Below, piece by piece: positions 31,201 to 39,608 of a DNA stretch of 39,608 nucleotides. The DNA comes from an uncultured Clostridia bacterium. GTDB taxonomy: Bacteria; Bacillota; Clostridia; Lachnospirales; CAG-274. The stretch spans positions 1-39,608 of the forward strand of contig CANRIS010000022.1 in NCBI GenBank assembly GCA_947630725.1, given 5' to 3'. Each line of letters opens with the position of its first letter. The first letter of the stretch is position 1. A program made the translations under genes and the position numbers. The notes below the pieces were generated by a model. The model did not search any database, was not told the origin of the DNA, and was given only the letters and a program-made list of their open reading frames with translations.

Positions 31201-32043
31201 TTACGCCTTTTTGTGTACCTTTGCGACGACCAGCTCTTGCGGGCGAATGATTTTCGCATCGTAAAGGATGAAGCCTTTGATAGCGTCCTCAAATTTGCTT
31301 TCGGGACGATATGCTTCTGTCTTGGTGATGGGCTTTGCGTAGCCGATTGCTCTCTTTGTACGGATTTGCAGATAATCGTCAGTGCCGTCGTTGTAGCAGT
31401 TGTTGGACATCTTGATTGCAACCTTGTTGTAGAAGCCAACAACGCCGTTGCGCAACAGCCCGCTGTTGTTTGTGTCGATCCTGATGAGATCTTCTTTGAG
31501 AGCCATATAGACCCAAGGCGGGACAATTATCTCGATGTATGCGGATTTGGGAATGTTGCGAGACCACAAATCAACGCATGCGTCGTCGATGACGTGTCTT
31601 GCATCTGCTTCATTGGCAATCTCCCTGCTTGTTTTGTCAAGCAATCTTGCATCATCGCTTACGGCGAGTTTCGCAACATACTTGTCAACGCTATCTGCCA
31701 ATGCTTCCGCCGTCTCTTCTCTGAGAACTTCCATCAGACCGCCAGTCGCCTGCGCTCTGTCAATATCGCCGACGCCGTAATTGAACACGTCAAGCTGATT
31801 TATCGGCATAATGACAGAGGTGTCTTCAATCGTCTCTGCTTCGGGGATCTTGTTGTTGCGGTTTTCTTTGCCGATGTGGTGAATTGTGGGCTTGCCAATG
31901 CCGACAAACGTTACTGTTTCGCCTCTGCGGCTTATCTTTCCCGCAATCTTTTGATATGTGTTGTCCGCAAATACATATTTTTTGGGCAACTCTCTGTTGA
32001 TTTCAGCCGAAAATACATTCGGGATAAAGTTTGCGTATGCCAT
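31201..32043 (-). CDS. Major capsid (coat) protein
   Basis: This 280-residue protein is preceded by the scaffold gene, as coat genes are. Features of HK97-fold coat proteins of this group are AYANFIPNVFSAEINRELPK, GETVTFVGIGKP near residue 41, ALADSVDKYVAKLAV (a spine-helix-type segment), YIEIIVPPWVYMALKEDLIR, then GVVGFYNKVAIKMSNN. It would form the icosahedral shell. The protein is shorter than P22 coat (430), so it lacks an insertion domain of that size. An AAGGAG site precedes the ATG. Confidence 0.85.
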   Translation of the reverse strand: MAYANFIPNVFSAEINRELPKKYVFADNTYQKIAGKISRRGETVTFVGIGKPTIHHIGKENRNNKIPEAETIEDTSVIMPINQLDVFNYGVGDIDRAQATGGLMEVLREETAEALADSVDKYVAKLAVSDDARLLDKTSREIANEADARHVIDDACVDLWSRNIPKSAYIEIIVPPWVYMALKEDLIRIDTNNSGLLRNGVVGFYNKVAIKMSNNCYNDGTDDYLQIRTKRAIGYAKPITKTEAYRPESKFEDAIKGFILYDAKIIRPQELVVAKVHKKA

Positions 32044-32064
32044 AAAATGGTGTACTCCTTGAAA

Positions 32065-32970
32065 TTATTTTAGGGCGCGCATTGACTTTTCGACCTTTTC
32101 ATAGTTTTTTTCGATCTCTTCCACGCTCATGCTTTGGAGTTGCTCTCGCGTGTAAAGTTCGTCGCTTGCGCCGTCTGGATTTTGTAGGCTTCCGACCGCA
32201 GCACCCTTTTTCGCTGCTGTTGTGATTTGAGCCTTTTTCTTTTCCGCCTTGTCCCTTGCAAGAATGCCATCGCAAAATGCAATATAGCTGTCGTACAATT
32301 GAGCAAGTGGTGTTTTGCCTATCCTGTCGCCGCAAAACAAATCAAATTGGGTGTCGTTTGCGAGTTTACTCAAATCGACGTCGGGATATTTCTTTTGGAA
32401 TTCGGCAATGTCGCTCTGCCTCTCTTCATCCCTTTTTGCCTCGGCTTGTGCCGCTGCTTGTTTTGCTTCGTCCTGCTTCTTTGAGTATTCGGGGAAGTCC
32501 ACAATGGGGTCTCCGCCCTCTTTCTCAATCTTTTTCATCAACAGGAATTGGTCTACGTCTGACGCGCTTGCGATTGGCTTGTGGGTGTAGGGATTTTCTC
32601 CGCCCGTCGCTTCAATCACGGCATCAATTCTTGCTTGATCTTTTGCTTGGGCTATCCTTGCCTGCTCCTCTGCCTCTCGCCTTTTGCGGGCATACTCCCT
32701 GTTGGTCGCTTCGTCCTGCGGGGCTTTTGCGGGCTGCTCCTCGGTCGGGGTAGCGTCCTGCTTCGCGGGGCTGTTGTCCTCTTGGTCGTCTGCCTGCTGC
32801 TCGTCGTTTGTTTGTTCCACGTCGTCCACAGCGGCGGCGACGCTTGACTCATCGTCTTGATTGTCTTCATCGTCGGCTTGTTGGGTGGCTTCATCGTCCA
32901 CCTCGTTCTCGCCGTAAAAGGACATATCGAGATCGTCTTCATCAAAATTTGTTTGCGCTGTGTATTCCAT
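32065..32970 (-). CDS. Scaffolding protein
   Basis: The 301 residues start with a very acidic, Gln- and Asp-rich disordered segment (about 1-95: DDEDNQDDESSVAAAVDDVE). A long helical region follows (about 95-215: REAEEQARIAQAKDQARIDA), and the C-terminus (EEIEKNYEKVEKSMRALK) is short and charged, like the coat-binding end of scaffolds. The gene sits between portal and coat, the standard place. It would be removed or degraded as the capsid matures. No protease gene is adjacent, so exit rather than cleavage is likely. Confidence 0.8.
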   Translation of the reverse strand: MEYTAQTNFDEDDLDMSFYGENEVDDEATQQADDEDNQDDESSVAAAVDDVEQTNDEQQADDQEDNSPAKQDATPTEEQPAKAPQDEATNREYARKRREAEEQARIAQAKDQARIDAVIEATGGENPYTHKPIASASDVDQFLLMKKIEKEGGDPIVDFPEYSKKQDEAKQAAAQAEAKRDEERQSDIAEFQKKYPDVDLSKLANDTQFDLFCGDRIGKTPLAQLYDSYIAFCDGILARDKAEKKKAQITTAAKKGAAVGSLQNPDGASDELYTREQLQSMSVEEIEKNYEKVEKSMRALK

Positions 32971-33016
32971 AAATTGGCTCCTTCCTCATTTTTGCGCTAT
33001 CGAGATGCGAGATGTT

Positions 33017-34984
33017 TTATATATCGGTCTCCGTGGGAGAACCTTTATATTTTGAGTCATAAAGCTCTTGTGCGAATAGCGAGGCGTCGTCATAAACTTG
33101 ATTGCCCGCTTCCACGAGCTTTTGATTATCAGCTTCAAGATCGGTATATTTCTTATAGAGGACAGCTAAATCTGCTTTGAGCTTCTCGTTCTCATTTGCG
33201 GTCGCTTGTGCGGATGCAACGGCTTTCTTGAACTGCTCGATATACGCGCTCATCTGTTGCATTTGCAATTGCGTCTCTTGCAACATCGCTTGCGCCTGCA
33301 TAAGTTGTGACTGTTCCCCTTGATCTATCAGCTTGATAAACCTGCCTTTGTCTGACAATGCCTCTTCGGGGTATGCCTCGGCATATTGCTTGACGGTTAT
33401 TGCTTTGAGCGACAACAGATTATCGAGGAAAGCTATGTCCCCTGCCGCGCTCGATCTCGTCCCCGTACATGCTTTTGCGACAATGGAAAAATCCACGTTG
33501 TCATATTTGCTTGCGTTGAACGTTGCTTGCGTATATGCCTGCTGCTGGGCGGTGCTGTCAATCGTTTCGCCCGTCGGCGTGGTGTCTGCGGGGCGTTTGT
33601 ATGAGTAGTGAGTGTCCTCTCTGTAAAAGCATCTAAAAAACTGCTCGATGATACGCCCCTGTTTCTCCTTGGCTCGCCAAAATCTATCCCTTAAATCCTC
33701 AATAGGCTGTTGCGCTTGCGCTTGAAGCTGGGCGATTGCCGCGCCTGACATATTCGCGCCTGTCGTCTCGCCCGTCATAACCTCAGTAGATCCTGCGACG
33801 GTGCGGGTATATGACAACATATTGTCGATTATCGTCATTGGCAATGTGTTGATTTGCTCGGCGGGCAATGTCTTGATGCCTTGTCCTGTCTTGGTATAGT
33901 CAACAAGCACTTGTCCGGGGTCGTTGCTTATCTCTTGCCCGTTAAGCGCGTTTGGCAGCACGACGTACTTGCCCCATGCGGTCTGTTGCACGGACAGTAG
34001 CAACATCGCAAGATTGAAGTTTATGCTGCGTTGATTAGCAATAAGTCCGGACACTTCGGACAACCCATAAATGCAGCCCTCTTTGCGCTCGTATTGCCCC
34101 ACGACGACGGGAAAATCTGTTATGTGGTGCGCGGTCTTCGGCTTGTCCTTGCGCGGATTGTCAGGCGTGTCGGTGTCTGCCGCGTCCTCGCCGTCTTCCT
34201 CTTCGTCATAGTCGTCATATCCAAGTTTCTTTGCGGCGGCGGCATAGTCGGGGCTTATGGAGAATTGCGGCTTGAATATGCAGAACTTAGTCGCCTTTTC
34301 ACACACAACATTGCCATTGACTCTCGAATACCTTGTCAACACCGTACACATCTCCGTGCCGTCCTGCTCTTCGGGGTCGTCGGGTGTGCGGTCGTCGGCG
34401 CAAATCAACTCGCGATATTCCTCTTTTTCGCATTGCTCCTTGACAGACGCCACCTCTTCGCGGGTGATGATAATTATCCACTTTTGCTTTTGCTCGTCGG
34501 TCTGTGTCGGATTGCTGAATATAATGTGCCGCGGGTCTATGATGTCGCAACGCAACGCGCCGTCCTCGTTGCCTTTCTTGCCTTTGGCGTTCACGTCCCA
34601 ATAGAAGTGATAGGTATATGAGCCTTTGATTGCGCCGTCAAGCAGCGCAAGCGCGTCAAGCTCGTCCATTTTCATTTCCTTGCAGATATACTCGGCAAAG
34701 TTAGTAAAATCGAGCGTGTCTTTCTCCGCGCTGTCGGCTTCGTAAACGATGCGCACGGGCGTGTTGTTCATCGCGCTGACCTTGGCGCGGACAATCATCT
34801 TGACGATGTTCACGACGGGGCGCGGCAAACTCTTGGTGCGCTCCGTGGGTTTCGCCCATTGATCGCCCTCAAAAAACGCGACATTAGTTTTGATGGTGTG
34901 CGGAAGACCGATTTTCTCTTGGTATTCCATACCGCGCTCATACTGACGCCATATTTCGTTTATTCTCTCGTCTGCGTCCATCAT
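33017..34984 (-). CDS. Portal protein, P22-type
   Basis: This 655-residue protein begins DADERINEIWRQYERGMEYQ, followed by NVAFFEGDQWAKP, RPVVNIVKMIVRAKVSAM and IVYEAD, the pattern of podovirus portals. The mid part has the hydrophobic block ADYTKTGQ-like with INTLPMTIIDNMLSYTRTVA and NMSGAAIAQLQAQAQQPIED. The C-terminus is a long Gln-rich helix (MLQETQLQMQQMSAYIEQFK) as in the P22 barrel. It forms the dodecameric ring for packaging and exit of DNA. It overlaps the 79-residue gene and follows terminase. Confidence 0.88.
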   Translation of the reverse strand: MMDADERINEIWRQYERGMEYQEKIGLPHTIKTNVAFFEGDQWAKPTERTKSLPRPVVNIVKMIVRAKVSAMNNTPVRIVYEADSAEKDTLDFTNFAEYICKEMKMDELDALALLDGAIKGSYTYHFYWDVNAKGKKGNEDGALRCDIIDPRHIIFSNPTQTDEQKQKWIIIITREEVASVKEQCEKEEYRELICADDRTPDDPEEQDGTEMCTVLTRYSRVNGNVVCEKATKFCIFKPQFSISPDYAAAAKKLGYDDYDEEEDGEDAADTDTPDNPRKDKPKTAHHITDFPVVVGQYERKEGCIYGLSEVSGLIANQRSINFNLAMLLLSVQQTAWGKYVVLPNALNGQEISNDPGQVLVDYTKTGQGIKTLPAEQINTLPMTIIDNMLSYTRTVAGSTEVMTGETTGANMSGAAIAQLQAQAQQPIEDLRDRFWRAKEKQGRIIEQFFRCFYREDTHYSYKRPADTTPTGETIDSTAQQQAYTQATFNASKYDNVDFSIVAKACTGTRSSAAGDIAFLDNLLSLKAITVKQYAEAYPEEALSDKGRFIKLIDQGEQSQLMQAQAMLQETQLQMQQMSAYIEQFKKAVASAQATANENEKLKADLAVLYKKYTDLEADNQKLVEAGNQVYDDASLFAQELYDSKYKGSPTETDI

Positions 34985-35220
34985 TTCTTTTTATCCTCGC
35001 CAAATAGCCATTCGCGAACAATGCTTGATGCGTCGTCGCCAACCGCTTTTGTCCTTGTGGACAATGATTTCATATACGTTTTCAACTCCTCGATGGTTTT
35101 GCCTTGCGTCTCGATTTTCTTGTCCTGCGCCTCAATCGTTTTTTCTTGTCTGTTTATACGGCGCGACAGTTCCTCGATTTTAAGCTCCATTTCGGCTTGT
35201 TTGCGTTTTGTCCTATACAT
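34981..35220 (-). CDS. Small coiled-coil protein, 79 residues
   Basis: The ATG at 35220 is chosen because GGGAG lies 7 bases before it and it is 4 bases after the terminase stop; the longer frame upstream only overlaps terminase. The protein is highly charged and has a repeated pattern I-E-x-x-x-K-x-I-E (RQEKTIEAQDKKIETQGKTI), forming a coiled coil of about 45 residues. It overlaps the portal start by 4 bases. It may be a packaging or assembly accessory; no family is recognised. Confidence 0.65.
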   Translation of the reverse strand: MYRTKRKQAEMELKIEELSRRINRQEKTIEAQDKKIETQGKTIEELKTYMKSLSTRTKAVGDDASSIVREWLFGEDKKK

Positions 35221-35224
35221 TTGA

Positions 35225-37012
35225 TTACTCCCATGAGATATATTCGTGCGCCGTGGAGTCGCTCGGTGCATACAAGCTGGGAAACATCTTTTCGAGGATG
35301 TCAACCTCTGCCTCGGGCGCGGTGTAAGTGTGCTTGCCTTGTTTTGAGACGTGATGTGCAATTGCCAACGCCATAACAAGATCGTCGTGTTTACCGCTCA
35401 ATGCTTCGGGCTTTCCCTTGTCGTTGCGTACAAACGTCAACATCTCGCGCAATGTGTCCTTGTCAACCTCTATTGTTCCCTCGCTGTCGTGCCATTTTTG
35501 TTTGAGTTCGGCGATTATGACAGGGCGCGTCAAGGAATTGGTCTGAAAGCCGTACCTCTTTGTCATTCTGTCCGTCAAGCTGTCTATCCGCTCCCGCATG
35601 TATAGGTTGGGGTAGCCGCAATAAAACAAGTGTTGTGTGGGTGCATACGAGTAGTTGACCTCTATACCAATAATCGCCTTGTTATACAATAGACCGAGGC
35701 AATAGATTTGCTCGGCATATGCGTCGTCGCTGACGTTGCTGCGGTGATATGTTGCGACAGTCTTTCCCGTGATGTTGTCTATGACCTTTGCGGCAAAGTA
35801 GTCACTCCCCTCTCCCGCCGTGTCTCCGCCTATCGAATAGGGCTTCTCGCCGCGCTCGTCGTCTGTCTCCGGCTCTGTATGTATGGCGATCTCCCCGTTC
35901 GCGTCGTCAATCCACCGAATGTTGTCAATTATGAGGCTTTCTGTGTCTTCGGGATCGTCCGAGCGGCGTTTGTCATAGATAAAGTAGCCGCGCCGGCTGT
36001 CTATCCTGTTGGTGACGGCGGCGAGCTGCCGAACAACGTCCTCATTGCCAAATTCGCAATCTCCCGATGCAATAAACGCCTCGTCGGGCGTGCAGGGATA
36101 TTCTTGCTGTATGGCGCGCTTGTCGATGTATGAGTTGTATTTCTTGACGTACCAAGCTATTTGCTCGTCCGTCAGTCCGCGGTCGCGCAGCCAGCCCACA
36201 CGCTCCCTTATCCAATCGCCTTTGAGATCCGACAACACAGACAGATCGTTGCTTGCGTATTCGGGCGTGCGCCACCACTCGTAAAACAAGTTGATGCACG
36301 TCCCGCTTTCCCAAAGCGTTTGCGCCTCATTGTAGCCGTTTGCCGTGGTTTCATAGACAACTATCGCGTCCTCAACAAATGCCTCGCCTATTGATTTTTG
36401 CAAATCGGACAGCGGGCACTCGTAGAACGCGACCTCGGAGAAATGGCAGAAGTTTATCGTTTTGGAACGCCCGACATCCTTTGTCGCCGTCGCGATGCGC
36501 CACGAGGAATTGAGCTTGTCAAAGAACATTTCCGTGCGGTTGTTGAATTGCTCGTGCGGTTGCAGTGTCTTGGGCAGGCGGCGGAACGGAACACGCGCTT
36601 TATCGTTGAATATCGACAATGTGTTGTCGTTGCTGTTCGCGATAGTGAAGCCGCTGAAATTGTGCCTCACAATCGAAAAACAGAGCTGTATCGCCGTGAT
36701 AAGACTCGTAAAGCCTTGCTGTCGTCCTTTGAGGACATACAGCGGTCTGTTATCCGTCCGCGCTTCAAGACGTTTCACAAAGTCCCTCTGCACCTCGTTG
36801 AGGAAAAACGGAACTGTCCTTTTCTTTTTATCAACAATCGTCATGCACAGCTCAATGAGTAGATACGGTTTGTTTTTGATTTGTTGGGACAGCTCCGGCG
36901 AGGCGTGCAGGGCTTGGACGGCAGCCATAACCATTTCGCCGTCGTAGTTGATGTCTTGTCGCTTCTCCCACGAGCGGCGACGCTTGGCAATCATCTCGTC
37001 AATCGACATCAT
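35225..37012 (-). CDS. terL: Terminase large subunit
   Basis: This 595-residue protein has an ATPase and a nuclease domain. The Walker A-type loop is LKGRQQGFTS (94-103), the Walker B-type strand is AIVVYETTANG, and the nuclease acidic residues lie in SIGGDTAGEGSDYFAAKVID, IGIEVN and HDDLVMALAIA. It packages phage DNA into the prohead through the portal. The start overlaps the small subunit stop as ATGA. The family is clearly that of the phage large terminases; whether packaging uses headfuls or cohesive ends cannot be read here. Confidence 0.93.
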   Translation of the reverse strand: MMSIDEMIAKRRRSWEKRQDINYDGEMVMAAVQALHASPELSQQIKNKPYLLIELCMTIVDKKKRTVPFFLNEVQRDFVKRLEARTDNRPLYVLKGRQQGFTSLITAIQLCFSIVRHNFSGFTIANSNDNTLSIFNDKARVPFRRLPKTLQPHEQFNNRTEMFFDKLNSSWRIATATKDVGRSKTINFCHFSEVAFYECPLSDLQKSIGEAFVEDAIVVYETTANGYNEAQTLWESGTCINLFYEWWRTPEYASNDLSVLSDLKGDWIRERVGWLRDRGLTDEQIAWYVKKYNSYIDKRAIQQEYPCTPDEAFIASGDCEFGNEDVVRQLAAVTNRIDSRRGYFIYDKRRSDDPEDTESLIIDNIRWIDDANGEIAIHTEPETDDERGEKPYSIGGDTAGEGSDYFAAKVIDNITGKTVATYHRSNVSDDAYAEQIYCLGLLYNKAIIGIEVNYSYAPTQHLFYCGYPNLYMRERIDSLTDRMTKRYGFQTNSLTRPVIIAELKQKWHDSEGTIEVDKDTLREMLTFVRNDKGKPEALSGKHDDLVMALAIAHHVSKQGKHTYTAPEAEVDILEKMFPSLYAPSDSTAHEYISWE

Positions 37013-37554
37013 TCCGGCATCTCCTCAAATGACAGCGCAACACGCGATGTTGCCTCTCCGTTGAGCAAGCGGAATTTATCGAGTGCTATGCCCATGATGC
37101 TCGCAAGCTCGGTCGTCTTGATGGTTTCGAGTCCGTCCAGCTTCGCAATCAACGCTTTGAGATGTTCCATTGTCAGCCCTAAATCAGATTGATGCTCGAT
37201 AATGAGCCGTATGACCTTGTGAATTTCGTCCGTGTCGTCGGCAAGACGTTTAATTCGTTCGTTTAGCTGTTTGACGGAAACGAGGACGACGTTCCAACAC
37301 TCATCCACGACTGCGCGCGCCTGTTTTTCGCGCTCGTCCGCGCACACATCGCTTATGTGCGTTTTTTTATTTCGAATAGTGTCCGAATTGTCGAATATTC
37401 CCGCCTGCGTTTTCCACGTCGCAAGGGTAGATTTGGGGATGCCAAGTTGCTTTGATACTGAGGGAATGGTATTGCGCGGGTCAGCCAACAAAACGAGAGC
37501 TTCCTCTCGTTGCTTTATTGTATATTTTTCATACTTTTTTCTCGGCGCGCCCAC
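37009..37554 (-). CDS. terS: Terminase small subunit
   Basis: This 181-residue protein begins with GAPRKKYEKYTIKQREEAL and a helix-turn-helix (VSKQLGIPKSTLATWKTQAG), the DNA-binding part that recognises the packaging site. A long helical oligomerisation region follows (VSVKQLNERIKRLADDTDEI) before the large-subunit-binding end. The start is GTG at 37554, because AAGGAG (37561-37566) lies 6 bases upstream and the GAPRKKY start is the one conserved in such proteins. The longer frame from 37602 has no such site. It is the first gene of the late operon. Confidence 0.82.
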   Translation of the reverse strand: MGAPRKKYEKYTIKQREEALVLLADPRNTIPSVSKQLGIPKSTLATWKTQAGIFDNSDTIRNKKTHISDVCADEREKQARAVVDECWNVVLVSVKQLNERIKRLADDTDEIHKVIRLIIEHQSDLGLTMEHLKALIAKLDGLETIKTTELASIMGIALDKFRLLNGEATSRVALSFEEMPE

Positions 37555-37678
37555 GCTTAACTCCTTAATATTGGAGCGTTTGCCCTGTCCGCTTCTACAC
37601 ACAGGCAGGGCGCGTCTCCAACTGTTGGGGATTACACGATTGGAACATCACCAACCGCTTCTTGATTATTATTTTAGG

Positions 37679-37705
37679 GTTGCATTTTATAGCATTTCAT
37701 AGCAT
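37679..37705 (-). promoter_or_regulatory. Candidate late promoter
   Basis: On the minus strand ATGC occurs three times at 10-bp spacing (ATGCTATGAAATGCTATAA and so on). It contains an extended -10 box TGCTATAAA at 37686-37694 with no good -35. Seventeen bases match the element at 20215-20231 with one mismatch. It lies upstream of terS, just after the terminator of the early operon, and could be the target of the sigma-like protein at 37738-38109. Confidence 0.55.
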
Positions 37706-37724
37706 CATAAGATTTTTTACAAGC

Positions 37725-37749
37725 AAAAAGAGGGCGTTCAGCCCTCTTT
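37725..37749 (-). terminator. Rho-independent terminator of the early operon
   Basis: On the minus strand AAAGAGGGC-TGAAC-GCCCTCTTT forms a 9-bp stem ending in a T-run. It overlaps the stop codon of the candidate regulator gene. It separates the early operon from the late promoter region. Confidence 0.9.
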
Positions 37750-38109
37750 GTTTATTATAATTGCAAGCAATTCGAGCGCGGATTTGTTTATCCTCATAAT
37801 TTGCGACTCGCTGTAATGCATGATGAGGCTCACTTGCAGGAATGTCCGTCCGTTTATGTAGTGTTCGATGAGTACGGTTTGATGTGTGCGGTCGTGCAAT
37901 TTGAGTATGCGTTCAATCCATATGTTTTCGCTCCGAGATGCTTCCTCGATCTCGGCGTTCAGCTTTTCGTCCAATAGTCTTGTCGCCTCGTCATTTTCAC
38001 GGTGTAGGACATCTTTATGCCCGGCGAGCGTTTGCCTCAAACAGCGGATGTGATCCTTTACGCGGCATAAATTGTTGAGTTCTGTTTTTATAGCGTTGAC
38101 ATCCATCAT
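37738..38109 (-). CDS. Candidate late transcription regulator, sigma-region-4-like
   Basis: The start at 38109 has GAGGAG 6 bases upstream and lies 11 bases after the methyltransferase stop. The 123-residue protein is helical. Its end (DRTHQTVLIEHYINGRTFLQ, VSLIMHYSESQIMRINKSAL) resembles the sigma-70 region 4 helix-turn-helix found in phage late activators such as ArpU- and RinA-like proteins. It is the last early gene and lies directly before the late promoter, the usual place for a late activator. It ends in a terminator stem. Confidence 0.7.
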   Translation of the reverse strand: MMDVNAIKTELNNLCRVKDHIRCLRQTLAGHKDVLHRENDEATRLLDEKLNAEIEEASRSENIWIERILKLHDRTHQTVLIEHYINGRTFLQVSLIMHYSESQIMRINKSALELLAIIINKEG

Positions 38110-38120
38110 AATTTGCTCCT

Positions 38121-39608
38121 CTATGCTACGCGCTTTTTCGGCATTGAGCCGCGAGTGCACGCCGCTTCAACTTCCGCCATTGTGTCTATCGGCTCTGTGA
38201 GTGCCATATCTGCGCAATTTGCCAAGATAAGTGCTTTTGCGACGGGCGGGCATACAGCATTGCCGAGCCTTGCAATCTGCTTTGCCTCGCTGTATGGCTT
38301 GCCGATTGCGCCCTCAATGTCAATCACATAGTCTTTCGGAAAACCTTGCGCGAGTTTCAACTCTTCCGCTTTCAGCATGCGCATCCCAATGTCGGCTATA
38401 AAATACGCCACGCCGTCTATCTCGATAATGAGTACCTCGTCGTCCTTGATGTCATACCCCGCGTACTTGTTCAGTAGTTCGCGTACTTCCGCCCAATGCC
38501 CCAAATCTTGCGCGTCGTCTGCTTTCATAAGATAAGTGCTTATCTGACACAAATGCCCTGCTCCCGCTGTTATCGTCGGCACAGGCTCTGTGGCAGGCTT
38601 GCAGTCCATATTCTTGCGCAAGACGCACAGATGGTTTTCGACAAGGAAGTGCCTCGGCTTTGTAACAACGGTCTGCAACGGCTTTTCAGCTTGCGCGTAG
38701 TGTTCACTCCCGCCGTAGTATTGCACAAGATGAGCCGTTGACAGTCCATAACGCGGCGAGCCGTCCACCGTCATTATCGGGTCGTCAAGCTGTTGCCCGC
38801 GTACTTCCTTTTCGCTCTGCTCGGAGTGATATTGCACAAGCGATGCCGCGACAAGCCCGTTGTGATCTATCGCCGTAACTGTGGGCGTTGGACTATCCGC
38901 CGCCGCTCCGCTCTGCTGTTTCCCACTGAAATACTTTGTGAGGTGTGGCATAACAAGATTTTGCTTGCACATTGACACGACCGTACTTACAGGGTTGTCT
39001 ATACTGTTGACTCTCGGCTTCTGCCCTGCATGCTCGCCATAGCCGATTGGCACAATAAACGGCTGCGGGTTGCGGATAGTGAACTTATCAAGCCCGCGCG
39101 CTATGCGGCGCAGCGTGTTGTCCACGAGAGGCTTCTTGCGCTCAAATATAGACGGGCAAGGAATACTCCAATCTATACACTCCGCCGCCGTGTGGTATGG
39201 CAACAAGCCTTTGCACTCGCCGTGCGTCGGTTGCGGAAACACTATCGGTTTGCCATCGTTCCTCGCGACGAGATAAAAGCGTTTGCGAATAGTCGGCGCA
39301 CCATAGTCGCAGGCTTTGAGTTCCCTGTATTCGACCTTATAGCCAAGTCCTTTGACAAGCCTTGCCGCCTCTGCGCTCGCGGGATCTATCTTCAAAAACT
39401 CGCAAGCCTCGATGAGCGCGGGATGTCCTGACGATATGCCCGTTGTCAGCATTGCAACAAAGCCGTTGAATGTCTCGCCCATATGATCGGGGTCGGGACG
39501 GAGATTGCCATTTCCGTCTGCTTTGAGCGGTCCCCAAGTTTGTATCTCGGACACGTTCTCCATAAAGATGACGCGTGGCGCAACGGACGACATCGCCCAC
39601 TTCAATAC
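38121..39608 (-). CDS. DNA cytosine-5 methyltransferase, C-terminal part
   Basis: This is the continuation of the gene that starts at 341. Next to the junction lies the ENV motif (M-E123-N-V in the joined protein), which binds the target cytosine. Variable DNA-recognition segments follow, including an unusual region with repeated PTVTAIDHNG- and PTITAGAGH-like units. Near the end are the C-terminal motifs QGFPKDYVID and IARLGNAVCPPVAKAL (motif IX/X type). The joined length is 601 residues. The gene is upstream of the candidate late regulator. Confidence 0.93.
   Translation of the reverse strand, partial: VLKWAMSSVAPRVIFMENVSEIQTWGPLKADGNGNLRPDPDHMGETFNGFVAMLTTGISSGHPALIEACEFLKIDPASAEAARLVKGLGYKVEYRELKACDYGAPTIRKRFYLVARNDGKPIVFPQPTHGECKGLLPYHTAAECIDWSIPCPSIFERKKPLVDNTLRRIARGLDKFTIRNPQPFIVPIGYGEHAGQKPRVNSIDNPVSTVVSMCKQNLVMPHLTKYFSGKQQSGAAADSPTPTVTAIDHNGLVAASLVQYHSEQSEKEVRGQQLDDPIMTVDGSPRYGLSTAHLVQYYGGSEHYAQAEKPLQTVVTKPRHFLVENHLCVLRKNMDCKPATEPVPTITAGAGHLCQISTYLMKADDAQDLGHWAEVRELLNKYAGYDIKDDEVLIIEIDGVAYFIADIGMRMLKAEELKLAQGFPKDYVIDIEGAIGKPYSEAKQIARLGNAVCPPVAKALILANCADMALTEPIDTMAEVEAACTRGSMPKKRVA
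39586..39608. repeat. Terminal direct repeat, right copy
   Basis: This is identical to bases 1-23. It is the second copy of the circular overlap, and the true genome should contain it once. Confidence 0.9.

Noticed and set aside
34981..35379. Longer start for the 79-residue coiled-coil gene
   Set aside because: The extra N-terminal part lies wholly within the terminase gene, is of basic, shadow-like composition and has no ribosome site, while the ATG at 35220 has one.
1..39608. CRISPR array
   Set aside because: I see no regular repeat-spacer series. The only iterated short repeats are the iterons at 3553-3652 and the arm sites at 9385-9619, whose spacing is too short and not spacer-like.

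Overview
The window is the genome of a temperate, short-tailed (podovirus-like) bacteriophage. It appears to be a complete circular contig opened inside a gene. The first 23 bases recur exactly as the last 23. Joining them gives a circle of about 39,585 bp and restores one continuous cytosine methyltransferase gene across the junction. Strong GGAGG-type ribosome sites, the replisome-organizer protein, the short Cro/CI pair and the ERF/NinB recombination set suggest a Bacillota (Clostridia-like) host. That host assignment is an inference.

Layout. (1) Lysogeny control at 7.1-9.6 kb has two divergent consensus promoters with palindromic operators, a Cro-like protein, a CI-like repressor, a lipoprotein and a tyrosine integrase. 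The integrase is followed by an attP-like region of arm-type repeats around an inverted repeat. (2) The early operon is transcribed leftward from 7.3 kb through position 1 and across the junction to 37.7 kb. It holds DNA-binding proteins, an Fe-S-type PD-(D/E)XK nuclease, ERF annealing protein, NinB-like protein, HNH protein, replication initiator with an internal candidate origin, a variable lectin-like protein, small Cys-rich and hypothetical genes, an ASCH protein, the methyltransferase, and a sigma-region-4-like candidate late regulator that ends in a terminator. (3) The late operon runs leftward from 37.6 to 9.6 kb: small and large terminase, portal, scaffold, coat, a head-surface-type protein, head-tail adaptor, a 1004-residue tail protein, fibre-type proteins, a diversity-generating retroelement (DGR), membrane and internal virion proteins, and a 2482-residue polyvalent protein of the kind injected with DNA.

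The main discovery is the DGR: reverse transcriptase, Avd, one template repeat (TR) and two variable repeats (VRs). One VR lies where expected, at the 3' end of the tail-tip-type protein beside the cassette. The second is at the 3' end of a 200-residue protein in the early replication operon, about 19.7 kb away. It differs from the TR at 11 adenines and one other base. The first differs at 9 adenines and one other base. Each VR is followed by a GC-rich hairpin that the TR lacks. The early target has the lectin-like fold and the diversified tip but not the N-terminal part of the virion target, so the phage may diversify a protein that is not a tail adhesin.

Other points of interest are a tRNA-like element between capsid and connector genes, a 17-bp late-promoter-like repeat at two places in the late operon, iterons inside the initiator gene, a relic methyltransferase motif inside the polyvalent protein, and the absence of any endolysin I can recognise.
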